The translations under genes and the position numbers were made by a program. 64,000 bases of DNA. Source: Halorientalis regularis. GTDB lineage: Archaea; Halobacteriota; Halobacteria; Halobacteriales; Haloarculaceae. Position 1 is the stretch's first letter; the number at the start of each line of letters is the position of its first letter. Positions 7,426 through 15,533 of the stretch are shown here, one piece after another. The notes beneath the pieces were generated by a model. It was not told the DNA's origin, made no database searches, and saw nothing but the letters and a program-made list of their open reading frames with translations. The stretch covers positions 209,478-273,477 of the forward strand of contig NZ_JALJCL010000005.1 of assembly GCF_023698535.1 (NCBI RefSeq), read 5' to 3'.

Positions 7426-8235
7426 ATGCAACTGACACGACGGAAACTGTTGGGGACCATCGGCATCGGAGCGGTCGGTGCCGGTGTGCTGCACGGCCGA
7501 AGGGGGCCGGAGTACACCCACTACACGTACGCGGCGACAGCGGACCTCGACGACCGGCGGGTCAGGGTCGCCTGGTACGAGCGGTACAACGGCGACTTCC
7601 GGGAGAACCAGACCGGGACGACGGCGAGCCTCGACGCGACGCTCAACCCCGAGACGGACCCGGCCTACGTCACCGAAGCGACGTACGTCACGGACGCGTC
7701 GGGACCGGTTCTCTCGGTGGGCGACGTGATGCCCGGCGACGAGGGGGCTCTCGTCGTCGGCCTCGAAGCGGTCGCGGACGCCGATTTCGTGCCGGAACCC
7801 ATCGACGTGTGGTTCCGGGCCACCGTGACCGGTGACGACGAGCGCGGCATCAACGGTCCCGAATCGAGGGCCGGTGACACGACGGCCGGCGACGGGGAGC
7901 TCGACGAGGAAGTCCTCGTCGAGGTCTGGAACGACGGCTCGCCGCTCGGCACCTGCGACGGGAACAGACAGTTCGACGAGAGCCTCGAAGACCCGCTGGT
8001 GGCACGGGCCCCGATGCGGGAGGCGTTCGGCGCGGCGAGTGCCGCCGGGTCGACGACCGGCCTGCTCGCACTCACGGGACTCGACCCGGGGGAGAGCCGG
8101 TGTGTCGCGCTCGCGTGGACGTTCCCGTACGACGCGGCGACGAACCGGTCGCAGGGTGACAGCGCGACGTTCGACGTGGCGTTCGGCGCGGTGCCGGCCG
8201 GCGGGGAGAGCCCGTTCACCGCGGAGGCGCGATGA
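7426..8235 (+). CDS. Divergent TasA-like exported protein
   Basis: A 269-residue protein with a Tat-type start (TRRKLLGTIGIGAVGAG). It lacks the AYFSD junction of the two genes upstream. It keeps the family's second half: an LSVGDVMPGDEG strand turn and a C-terminal WTFPYDAATNRSQGDSATFD motif followed by ESPF, matching the ends of the 4900 and 5779 products. It overlaps the next gene by 4 bp. It may be a minor or accessory subunit of the same surface structure; the lost processing site implies it is handled differently. Confidence 0.7.
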   Translation: MQLTRRKLLGTIGIGAVGAGVLHGRRGPEYTHYTYAATADLDDRRVRVAWYERYNGDFRENQTGTTASLDATLNPETDPAYVTEATYVTDASGPVLSVGDVMPGDEGALVVGLEAVADADFVPEPIDVWFRATVTGDDERGINGPESRAGDTTAGDGELDEEVLVEVWNDGSPLGTCDGNRQFDESLEDPLVARAPMREAFGAASAAGSTTGLLALTGLDPGESRCVALAWTFPYDAATNRSQGDSATFDVAFGAVPAGGESPFTAEAR

Positions 8236-9353
8236 GCCTGACCCGACGGCACGTGCTCGCCTCGCTGGCCGCCGGCGGTGCCGGTGCCCTCACCGGGACC
8301 GGCTCGGCCGCGCTACTGGGCGACACCGAGACCGGCCGGCACAGCCTGACGACCGGGCTGGTCGACCTGCGGGTCGAGTACTGGCTCGTGGACGGCCCCG
8401 GCGCGGTCGGCGGGATCGACCCGGCCGACCCCGACGGCGTCGTCGACGGGCCGCGCATCGACGTGCCGGTCGAGACGCTGGACGACGACGAACCGCGGGG
8501 GAGCATGCTCGTACGCTTCGCACTGCCCCAGCCCGACGGCGGGGCCAACAACCCCGCGAGCCTCTGGCTCCGGACAGCGTGTCCGGAACCCGACCCGCTG
8601 GCGGAGTTCCTCGAACTCCGACTGTCCTCCGCCACCGCGGACGGGACGGTCGACACCACTATCGCCGCGGGGTCGCTCCGCGATGTCACCGAACAGGTCC
8701 GGGCGGGCGTCCGGCTCGACCCGGCCACCGCGACCGACGAGAACGGCTGTCTCACCGACGAGACGTTCCTCCTCGTGGAGTACGACCTCGGACTCTACGT
8801 CGGCGACGGGACGACCAGTCTCCCGCTGTACGTCGCGGCGACGCAGTGTCGCAACGCCGATCCGGCGACGAACCCCTTCGGCCCCATCGACGAGGAAGAT
8901 TGCCCGCCGGGGTACGTCTGTGACTGCTGCTGGGCCATCGGGAAAGTCGAGATCGACGATGGCGGCTTCGATGTCGGACGGACCTACGAGTTCACGGAAG
9001 GCGTCGTGGGCTACGGCATCCGGGTGACCGACACGGACGGCGACGACGCTGTCGCGTTCGAGCTGGTCGCTACCGATGGTGGCGTCGCCCCGCCGCTCTG
9101 TGAGGTCCGGGTCAAGGGCGGTCGCAACGAAGCGGTCTACGGCCGCGAGCCCGACACCTACGGGACGACGACCGATTCCCTCGACGGAAACACCGACGGA
9201 CTGGTCTCCACGCCGGCGAATCGCAGCAACGGGGACGGCTACGGGATCAGCTACGTGCTGGTGAAGGTGTGCGCGCCCGAGACCGGGTGGGACTGCCCCG
9301 ACGACCTCGTCCGGTCCGCCGCGAGTGGCGGCGGGCCAGGGAGGGGGCGATGA
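8232..9353 (+). CDS. Cys-containing exported protein with SipW-like N-terminus
   Basis: A 373-residue protein beginning SLTRRHVLASLAAGGAGAL. The following GSAALLGDTETGRHSLTTGL aligns with the TasA-type junction SAYFSDTESFSNNSLTAG. The mature part differs from its neighbours: paired cysteines in TACPEP, TQCRN and a CPPGYVCDCCWA cluster precede a C-terminal, probably beta-rich module of about 120 residues. It overlaps both neighbours by 4 bp, so it is part of one operon with the signal peptidase. A tip, adaptor or anchoring role in the surface structure is possible but not shown. Confidence 0.7.
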   Translation: MSLTRRHVLASLAAGGAGALTGTGSAALLGDTETGRHSLTTGLVDLRVEYWLVDGPGAVGGIDPADPDGVVDGPRIDVPVETLDDDEPRGSMLVRFALPQPDGGANNPASLWLRTACPEPDPLAEFLELRLSSATADGTVDTTIAAGSLRDVTEQVRAGVRLDPATATDENGCLTDETFLLVEYDLGLYVGDGTTSLPLYVAATQCRNADPATNPFGPIDEEDCPPGYVCDCCWAIGKVEIDDGGFDVGRTYEFTEGVVGYGIRVTDTDGDDAVAFELVATDGGVAPPLCEVRVKGGRNEAVYGREPDTYGTTTDSLDGNTDGLVSTPANRSNGDGYGISYVLVKVCAPETGWDCPDDLVRSAASGGGPGRGR

Positions 9354-10375
9354 GTGGTCTGCGGGAACGCGTGACTGCCCGGACTCCCTCGGCCAGACAG
9401 GCCGGAGCCGTGCTCGGAACGCTGCTGGTGATCGCCCTCGTCGTACCCTTCGCGGTTTTCGCCGTCCCGCAGGTAATCGGTGCGGACCACGGCTTCGTCA
9501 TCCTCTCGGGGAGTATGGAACCGGACATCGCGCCCGGCGACGTGGTCATCGTCGACGCCTCGGCCTCGGTCGGTGTCGGTGACGTGATCACGTTCTCGGA
9601 GGACAGTGACGTACCGGTGACACACCGGATCGTCGCCGAGGAGAACGGACAGTGGGTGACGAAAGGCGACGCGAACGAGAACCGCGACACGCGGCCGGTT
9701 TCGGCCGAGAACGTCCTCGGGAAGGTCGTCCTCACGATCCCGTTGATCGGACACGTCGTCCTCTGGGTGAACACACCGACCGGCTACATCGGTCTCGTGT
9801 TAGTGCCGTTGCTCCTGTTGCTCGGCAACGAACTGCTCTCGTGGGCACGGGGGCGCAACGGCGCGGCCGACGAGGGAGCAGGTTCGGCCAACGCGAACGA
9901 CGAACGTGACGAGGGAGTCGACCCGGACCCCGCCGTCGTGGCCGAGTCGGCGGACGGGGCGAACGGCGGCACGGAGACAGAACCAATGACACACACGATG
10001 CGCGAAGAACACGAGCGGCCGGTAGCGTCGACTGTGGCCGCCGAATCGGCGGAGTCGGCGTCGGTCACCGTCGCCGTCGCGGACCTGAAGCTGAGCCTCC
10101 TCGCGTCGCTGGCGCTGTCGGTCTACGCCGCGGTGAACGTCTACGCGGAACTGCAGCTGGCGGGGGCTCCCGATCCAATCTCGGTCGGTGCGCTGACGGC
10201 CGGCCTGCTCGGGCTGTTATTCACGGGCTGGGTGACGGGCCACGCGTGGTACAGCGCCCGGAAGACGCGCCAGGCGGCCGCCGCCGAACCTGACGACGCG
10301 GGACAGGCGGACTGGCCGATGCCCGATACCGAGACCGACGGCGGTGTCGAGAGCGACACGGAGGCGAAGCGATGA
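9350..10375 (+). CDS. SipW-type archaeal signal peptidase I
   Basis: A 341-residue membrane protease that probably removes the signal peptides of the TasA-like proteins encoded just upstream. The first membrane helix (about 18-40) is followed by the catalytic SGSME box with Ser55, THRIV with His92 (archaeal/ER-type Ser-His pair instead of Ser-Lys) and KGDANENRD with the acidic residue. A second helix lies at about 145-165, then an acidic linker and a further pair of helices near 230-300 that is longer than in typical SipW proteins. The ATG at 9350 overlaps the previous stop by 4 bp. Confidence 0.88.
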   Translation: MSGLRERVTARTPSARQAGAVLGTLLVIALVVPFAVFAVPQVIGADHGFVILSGSMEPDIAPGDVVIVDASASVGVGDVITFSEDSDVPVTHRIVAEENGQWVTKGDANENRDTRPVSAENVLGKVVLTIPLIGHVVLWVNTPTGYIGLVLVPLLLLLGNELLSWARGRNGAADEGAGSANANDERDEGVDPDPAVVAESADGANGGTETEPMTHTMREEHERPVASTVAAESAESASVTVAVADLKLSLLASLALSVYAAVNVYAELQLAGAPDPISVGALTAGLLGLLFTGWVTGHAWYSARKTRQAAAAEPDDAGQADWPMPDTETDGGVESDTEAKR

Positions 10376-11298
10376 GCCACGCGACGGTCGTCTGCTTCGT
10401 CGCCGCGGTCACGATCTTCGCGGCCGCGACGGCCGGCTTCGGCAGCGCTGCGGGACTCCTCGCCGACGAAGAGGGGTTCAACGCGACCTTCGACGCGAGC
10501 GTCGACGCCGACCGCCTCGACGTTCGCGAGAACCCCGACGAGTCCGGGGTGCGGGCGACCGACGAGCCCGTCCGGCCGTCTGCACTCGCGACTGACGGCA
10601 CCGACGGGTCGGACGCCGACGGCACGGGCGACAGCCCCGAGCCCGAGTCGCCCGTCCCCGAACCGACGGACAGCGACGACGGAGCTAGCCAGCAGGGGGA
10701 CGGCGAGACCGGGACGCCCGCGACGGACGGAGACCAGGGCGACGACCCGGCCGACAGCAGCGACGGTGAGGACGCCACAGCGTCCGACGACGATCCGGTC
10801 GTGGACTCGTCGGCCGACACGGACGGAGCGACGGACGCGTCCGGTGGCGACGCCGACACCGAGAGTCCCGGGACCGGCGGTGGGACGGACGGTGTCGCGA
10901 CGAGCGACCCCGACGATGACGGGAGTAGCGACACTGCGGACGCTGTCGACAGCGGCGACACGTCGGGTGACGCCGACGGCTCTGCCACCGGCGACAGTGC
11001 CGACACCACCACCGGAGACGACGGTGAGTCGGCGGACGCGGACGGCGGATCGACCGACACCACAGGCGAGTCCGACGGCGGCAGCGACGGTGGTGACGCC
11101 GGAAGCGCCGGCGACGCTACGTCCGCTGGGTCGGACGGCGGCGAGAGCGATGCCAGTGGGGCGGACGGCCCGAGCGGCGAATCCGACGGGAGCTCCGAGA
11201 GCGGTTCGGAGAGCGAGGGAGACGGTGGGGCCGACGACGGAGGGGACAGCGCGGAGAGTAGCGACACGTCCGGTACGGCGGCGGACGGGACGGCGTGA
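10372..11298 (+). CDS. Asp/Ser/Gly-rich secreted or surface protein
   Basis: A 308-residue protein with an N-terminal hydrophobic signal (residues about 4-28) and then roughly 240 residues of low-complexity sequence dominated by Asp, Ser, Gly, Thr and Ala. Almost no hydrophobic residues follow, and no C-terminal anchor is visible. Such a chain would be extended and highly negatively charged, like a spacer or matrix component. It overlaps the signal peptidase gene by 4 bp and the next gene by 1 bp, so it belongs to the operon. Function not recognised. Long opposite-strand frames here are shadows of the codon bias. Confidence 0.7.
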   Translation: MSHATVVCFVAAVTIFAAATAGFGSAAGLLADEEGFNATFDASVDADRLDVRENPDESGVRATDEPVRPSALATDGTDGSDADGTGDSPEPESPVPEPTDSDDGASQQGDGETGTPATDGDQGDDPADSSDGEDATASDDDPVVDSSADTDGATDASGGDADTESPGTGGGTDGVATSDPDDDGSSDTADAVDSGDTSGDADGSATGDSADTTTGDDGESADADGGSTDTTGESDGGSDGGDAGSAGDATSAGSDGGESDASGADGPSGESDGSSESGSESEGDGGADDGGDSAESSDTSGTAADGTA

Positions 11299-11435
11299 TG
11301 ATGTCCCGGACCGGAATCGGGGGGTGCAGACTGCCGGGCATGGCCGCGGGGGCACCGCGACGCAACGCGGTCGTCCTGCTGGTCTACCTGTTCGGCATCG
11401 CCCTCGCGGTGAGCTATCTGTTGGGACTGTTTTGA
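11298..11435 (+). CDS. 45-residue single-pass membrane protein closing the surface cluster
   Basis: A short frame starting at the ATG that overlaps the stop of the previous gene (tgATGatg). After a basic N-terminal part (APRRN) it has one strong membrane helix, NAVVLLVYLFGIALAVSYLL, and ends at TGA 11433-11435. Translational coupling and the clean helix support a real gene. A role with the signal peptidase or as a membrane anchor is speculative. Confidence 0.6.
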   Translation: MMSRTGIGGCRLPGMAAGAPRRNAVVLLVYLFGIALAVSYLLGLF

Positions 11436-11459
11436 TCGGGGTCGGGCCGTCGGGCCCGG

Positions 11460-12428
11460 CTACCGCAGGCGTGGAGACACGGATTCGTACAGCTCCGTCA
11501 GCCCGACAGTACAGACCGCGGAGACGAAGGCGACGGTGCCGAGCTTGCCGCCGGCACCGACGAGGGCCGGCGAGACGAACACGAACACCAGGCCACACAG
11601 GACGCCGGCGACGGCAACCAGTCGCTCGTCGGCCAGTCGCTCCGTCGAGGACATCCCGACGAAGGAAGCACAGAACGCGACAGTCGCGAGCGTCGACCCT
11701 ACAGCGGGGAGGAGTGCCGGGAACGCGAGGCCAGCGACCAGCCCGACCGCCGCGGAACCGACGACCGCACCCAGCCCGAGGCGGACGCTCAGGACGACGG
11801 TGACGACCGCACCGACGACCGCGACGGCGACGATCTCCGGGGCCATCGTCCACGGGAGTGCCGTCCCGCTGGCGTAGTCGAAGCCGGTCAGCGCGACCGT
11901 CGTGGCACAGCCAAAGAGCGCGAGCGTGCCGAGTTTGCCGCCGACACCGTCGAATGCGTCACGGGCCGCGACGAACGCGAGGCCGGAGACGCCCGCCGCG
12001 AGCGCGAGGGGTGCGACGCCCGGGAACACCGCCGGCGAGGCCATTCCCACGAAGGAACCGCAGTAGGCCGCCACGTCGTGCTCCGTGGGGGCGAGGCCCG
12101 CTGCCAGCCCGACGGCGGCCGAACCGACGACCGGCCCGAGGCCGGCGTGGACGCTCAGGAGGTAAGCGGCGATAGCGCCGCCGACGACGGCGACCGCGTC
12201 GCGGGCGTCACGGCGGTCGAAGCCGGACGCCGTGGCGGCGTCGAGGGCGCGCTCGCGTTCGGTGACGGCGGCTAACCCGCCGACGAGGACGACCCCGCCA
12301 CCCAGCGTGACGCGCCCGGTCGTGAGCGCGGGCGGCGCGGCGACTGCGCCGGCGAGCAAGGCCAGCGGCGTCACGACGAGCGCGACGTAGCCAGCGTACT
12401 GCGCCGTCCGGGACACACCATCGCTCAC
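11460..12428 (-). CDS. Internally duplicated polytopic membrane protein
   Basis: A 322-residue, very hydrophobic protein with about ten predicted membrane segments. A block recurs twice: AAYCGSFVGMASP...VGGKLGTLALFGCATTVALT near residues 120-190 and AFCASFVGMSST...AGGKLGTVAFVSAVCTVGLT near 245-310. The gene may have arisen by duplication of a half-size unit. It is the last gene of the biotin ECF operon, starting 36 bp after the stop of ecfT. Transport is plausible, but I do not recognise the family. Confidence 0.75.
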   Translation of the reverse strand: MSDGVSRTAQYAGYVALVVTPLALLAGAVAAPPALTTGRVTLGGGVVLVGGLAAVTERERALDAATASGFDRRDARDAVAVVGGAIAAYLLSVHAGLGPVVGSAAVGLAAGLAPTEHDVAAYCGSFVGMASPAVFPGVAPLALAAGVSGLAFVAARDAFDGVGGKLGTLALFGCATTVALTGFDYASGTALPWTMAPEIVAVAVVGAVVTVVLSVRLGLGAVVGSAAVGLVAGLAFPALLPAVGSTLATVAFCASFVGMSSTERLADERLVAVAGVLCGLVFVFVSPALVGAGGKLGTVAFVSAVCTVGLTELYESVSPRLR

Positions 12429-12464
12429 CGGTGAACGCTCCTGAACATTGCGATCTGCCCGCAG

Positions 12465-13169
12465 TCACAGCAACGGAGACAGCGCCAGCACCAGCGCCAG
12501 CGCGAGGACGGGCGCGTCCCGACGACCGAGGCCGAGCCGCGGGAGGGTCGGGTTCCAGGCGACACAGCGGGCCTGGAGCGCGAGCGAGAGGGCGTCGGCG
12601 CGGGCGTCGACCCGGCGGAGGCCGGCAGTGGTGACGATGCGGATCCGCTCGGCGAGCGAGCGTTCGGTCCCGAGTCGGGCCCGCATCGCCGCCCGGGCCC
12701 GCTGCAGGTCCGCGACCAGCACCGGCAGGAACCGGAAAACGACGGCGATGCCGAGGCCGAGAAAGCGGCCCGGCCGGCCGGGGACGAGCCACTGGATCGC
12801 TGCCCGCGAGTCCCGGGCGGACGTGGTGTAGACGTACGCGGCGCTGACGAAGAGGAGGAGGAGGACGCGATAGCTCGCCAGCGCCGGGAACCGCGCCCGG
12901 GCGAGCGAGAACCAGGGCGGCCCAACCACCAGCCCCTCGAACAGCGGTGCGGCCAGCAAGATGGGGAAGGCAAACCTGAGGTCCCAGGCCGCCGCGAGCG
13001 GGGAGCGTCGAGCCGCCGCGAGGGCGGCCAGCGCCAGGACCGACAGGACTGCGAGGCCGCGTGGCGTCGTGTACGCGAACGCGGCGACGGCGAACCCCGC
13101 CTGGAAGGCGAGTTTCGTCCGCGGGTCCAGCGCGTGGGCGAACGTCGTCCCCGGCTCGTAGCTCAGCAT
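12465..13169 (-). CDS. Energy-coupling factor transporter transmembrane protein EcfT (BioN-like)
   Basis: A 234-residue membrane component that couples ATP hydrolysis to the substrate-binding S subunit. It opens with the family signature around HALDPRTKL, has four to five membrane helices, and a cytoplasmic part with ARARLGTE and ALSLALQARC where EcfT proteins carry their Ala-Arg coupling motifs. It overlaps the upstream ATPase gene by 7 bp, so the two are translated together. Confidence 0.87.
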   Translation of the reverse strand: MLSYEPGTTFAHALDPRTKLAFQAGFAVAAFAYTTPRGLAVLSVLALAALAAARRSPLAAAWDLRFAFPILLAAPLFEGLVVGPPWFSLARARFPALASYRVLLLLFVSAAYVYTTSARDSRAAIQWLVPGRPGRFLGLGIAVVFRFLPVLVADLQRARAAMRARLGTERSLAERIRIVTTAGLRRVDARADALSLALQARCVAWNPTLPRLGLGRRDAPVLALALVLALSPLL

Positions 13170-13861
13170 GGGCGCACGTCGAACGCTTCGAGCCGGTCCC
13201 GAACGGCGTCGGGCTCGCCGTCCAGCGCCACCCTGCCGTCGGACAGCACGACGATCCGGTCGGCGAGGTCGCTCACGTCCCGGAGGTCGTGGGTGACGAG
13301 GACGACGCCGGTGCCGTCGTCGTGGAGCCGTTCGAGGTGGTCACAGACGGCCCGACGAGCCGGCAGGTCGAGACTGGCGAGCGGTTCGTCCAGCACGAGG
13401 TGGTCGGGGGCCATCGCGAGCGCGCCGGCGATGGCGACCCGGGCCTGTTCGCCGCCCGAGAGCCGGTCGATCCGCTCGTCGCCGCGGCCGGCCATCCCGA
13501 CCGTTTCGAGGGCACCCTCGACCCGGCGGTCGATCTCGTCGTGAGCGAGGCCGAGGTTCTCGGGGCCGAAGGCCACGTCCGCGCGGACCGTCGCGGCGAC
13601 GAACTGGTCGCGGGGGTCCTGGAACACCATCCCGACGGCGGTGCGGGCGGCGACCAGATCCTCGTGGACTGGTCGGCCGTCGACCAGCACCGTACCGCTG
13701 TCGGGGTCTTCGAGGCCGTTGAACTGCCGGACGAGCGTGGTCTTGCCGGCTCCGTTGGGCCCGACCAGCAGGACGAACTCGCCGTCCTCGATGGTGAGGT
13801 CGAGGCCGTCGAGGACCCTGGTGTCGCCGCGGCTGGCGACCAGCCCGCGGGTCTCGATCAT
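13163..13861 (-). CDS. ECF transporter ATPase (BioM-like)
   Basis: A 232-residue ABC ATPase with all motifs: Walker A GPNGAGKT (34-41), Q-loop Gln81, signature LSGGEQ (134-139), Walker B HLVLDEP (155-160) and the switch His in VTHDLRD. It starts 4 bp inside the end of bioY and overlaps ecfT, giving the compact order bioY-ATPase-EcfT of a dedicated biotin uptake system. Only one ATPase gene is present, so it should act as a homodimer. Confidence 0.9.
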   Translation of the reverse strand: MIETRGLVASRGDTRVLDGLDLTIEDGEFVLLVGPNGAGKTTLVRQFNGLEDPDSGTVLVDGRPVHEDLVAARTAVGMVFQDPRDQFVAATVRADVAFGPENLGLAHDEIDRRVEGALETVGMAGRGDERIDRLSGGEQARVAIAGALAMAPDHLVLDEPLASLDLPARRAVCDHLERLHDDGTGVVLVTHDLRDVSDLADRIVVLSDGRVALDGEPDAVRDRLEAFDVRPC

Positions 13862-14439
13862 TCGGCGACGAACGCGTCGCTGCGAACGATGCCGACGGCG
13901 GCGGCGATCTTGAACGCCTCGGCGGGGATGAAGGCGGCCGCGCCCGCCATGAACGCCGCGACCGGCCCGAGACCGAGGACGAGCATCAGGCCCACGACGC
14001 CCATGGCGTAGACGATGGCCGTGCCGGCGACCATCGACCCGACGAGGCGGACGAGCCCGGCCTCGCGGGGGTCACCGACCGAGAGTCCGCCGTGGACGAG
14101 CGCGCCGACGACGAACGCGGCGACCGGGTACGACCAGAGGTAGCCGGCAGTCTGGCCGACCAGCGGGGCCAGGCCCGCGCTCCCGCCGCTGAACACCGGC
14201 GCGCCGACCGCGCCCGCGGCGAGGTAGAGGGCGATGGAGACACCACCCCAGACCGGGCCGAGGAAGATGCCCGCGAGGAAGACGCCCAGCACCTGCAGGG
14301 TGACCGGGGCGGGCGAGAACGGGTTCGGGAAGCTGACGTAGGCGAACGCGCCCATCAGTGCCGCGAACAGGGCAACTCGTCCGAGGTTCTCGACGACCGC
14401 CGCGTCGACGAGGTCCACGTTGTCGGTGTCGGTACTCAC
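13858..14439 (-). CDS. bioY: Biotin transporter S component BioY
   Basis: A 193-residue integral membrane protein with the BioY landmarks: a SFPNPFSPAPVTLQVLGVFLAG stretch after the first helix and glycine-rich helices to the end (EAFKIAAAVGI). It binds biotin and, with the two downstream proteins, imports it. I use the GTG at 14439; an earlier ATG at 14541 would add about 34 residues before the conserved part. The upstream DNA has gttaac and gttcaac blocks at about 14500-14516 that might be a regulator site, but I cannot assign one. Confidence 0.88.
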   Translation of the reverse strand: MSTDTDNVDLVDAAVVENLGRVALFAALMGAFAYVSFPNPFSPAPVTLQVLGVFLAGIFLGPVWGGVSIALYLAAGAVGAPVFSGGSAGLAPLVGQTAGYLWSYPVAAFVVGALVHGGLSVGDPREAGLVRLVGSMVAGTAIVYAMGVVGLMLVLGLGPVAAFMAGAAAFIPAEAFKIAAAVGIVRSDAFVAE

Positions 14440-14636
14440 AGCCGTCCCCCCGTGCGTGACTGGCTCCGTGTCATGTCCTTCCTCTCTCCCGTGTACCCAG
14501 TTGAACACTTCGGTTAACGAAACCGGTGAGTCCGAGTCCACGGGAGGCGACGTTCGTCAACGTCTCTCGATGTACGGGTCATAGCAGTCGTTTTTTGCGG
14601 TCCGCCCGCCGCGTCGACCATCCGACGGTCCACACC

Positions 14637-15521
14637 ATGGCTCCAGAAACGTCGCGGCGAGACGACGGGCACCGAGACGGATCGAACGCGGCCGACCCCA
14701 CACGCCGGCGGCTCCTCGGTGGGCTCGGAGCCGCCGTCCTCGGCGGACTGGGTGGCTGTGTCGGCGGCGTCCTCGGGAGCGTGAGCGACCGGGGGTTCGA
14801 CGAAGCTTGCGCCGTCGGCGTGCCTGGCCAGTCTTCGACCGAGTCCTGTCGTACGATCCGGGGCTCGGTCGAGGTCACGTTCGACCACGTAGTGACGACC
14901 GTTCCGTACGCCCTGCCGGCGACGGCTTACCGGGCCGCACGTGACCGAGACCCGACGGTTCCGGACGCCGCCGCCGCGGCGCAGACGGCCGACTTCCTCG
15001 ACGCCCTCGCGGCCCGATTGCTGGACCGGGCCGGCTCGCCGGTCGCCGGCGTCCGGGCGGCCCAGTCGCTGACCGCGTCGCTCCCTTACGCCACCGACGC
15101 GGCCTCGACCGGCCAGCGGGAGTACGTTCGCCACCCCGCCGAGACGCTCGTCGACGGCGAGGGTGACTGCGACGACAAGGCGGTCCTCCTGTCGGCGCTG
15201 CTCTCGCGCCCGGCGTTCGACTGTCGGACGGGACTGGTGATGCCACGCAACCACTGCGCGACGCTCGTGGCTCGGGACGACCTGCCAGCCGGACTGGTCG
15301 CGCCCGCGCCGCTTTCGGTGACGCTCGACGGGACCGCGTTCGTCTACGTCGAGGGTGTCCAGCCGGTCGTTCCCGGCGAGTACGCCAGCGAGTACGGCGA
15401 ACGGCCGCTGCTGGCCGCCTACCGTGAGCAGTGGTACGTCATCGACGAGGAGGCGGTCCTGAGCGCCGCCGTGACGGCGCTGGACCGCGGAACCGCGGCT
15501 ATCGTCACACGCTACCTCTGA
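14637..15521 (+). CDS. Tat lipoprotein with transglutaminase-like domain
   Basis: A 294-residue protein. Twin arginines (TRRRLLGG) and a lipobox ending LGGC41 indicate a Tat-exported, lipid-anchored protein. The domain at about 100-280 has the transglutaminase-like cysteine-protease triad: Cys178 in EGDCDDKA, His206 in RNHCATL and a later Asp in YVIDEEA. Such extracytoplasmic domains act on proteins or peptides by hydrolysis or crosslinking; the substrate is unknown. The ATG at 14637 puts the RR motif and lipobox at normal distances. The next gene starts 12 bp later, so both may be co-transcribed. Confidence 0.82.
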   Translation: MAPETSRRDDGHRDGSNAADPTRRRLLGGLGAAVLGGLGGCVGGVLGSVSDRGFDEACAVGVPGQSSTESCRTIRGSVEVTFDHVVTTVPYALPATAYRAARDRDPTVPDAAAAAQTADFLDALAARLLDRAGSPVAGVRAAQSLTASLPYATDAASTGQREYVRHPAETLVDGEGDCDDKAVLLSALLSRPAFDCRTGLVMPRNHCATLVARDDLPAGLVAPAPLSVTLDGTAFVYVEGVQPVVPGEYASEYGERPLLAAYREQWYVIDEEAVLSAAVTALDRGTAAIVTRYL

Positions 15522-15533
15522 ACCACAGCCCCC

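Noticed and set aside
10141..11853. A 570-codon minus-strand frame opposite the Asp/Ser/Gly-rich gene
   Set aside because: It is a shadow of GC-rich repetitive codons; the product is Arg/Val/Gly-rich and spans several real genes on the other strand.
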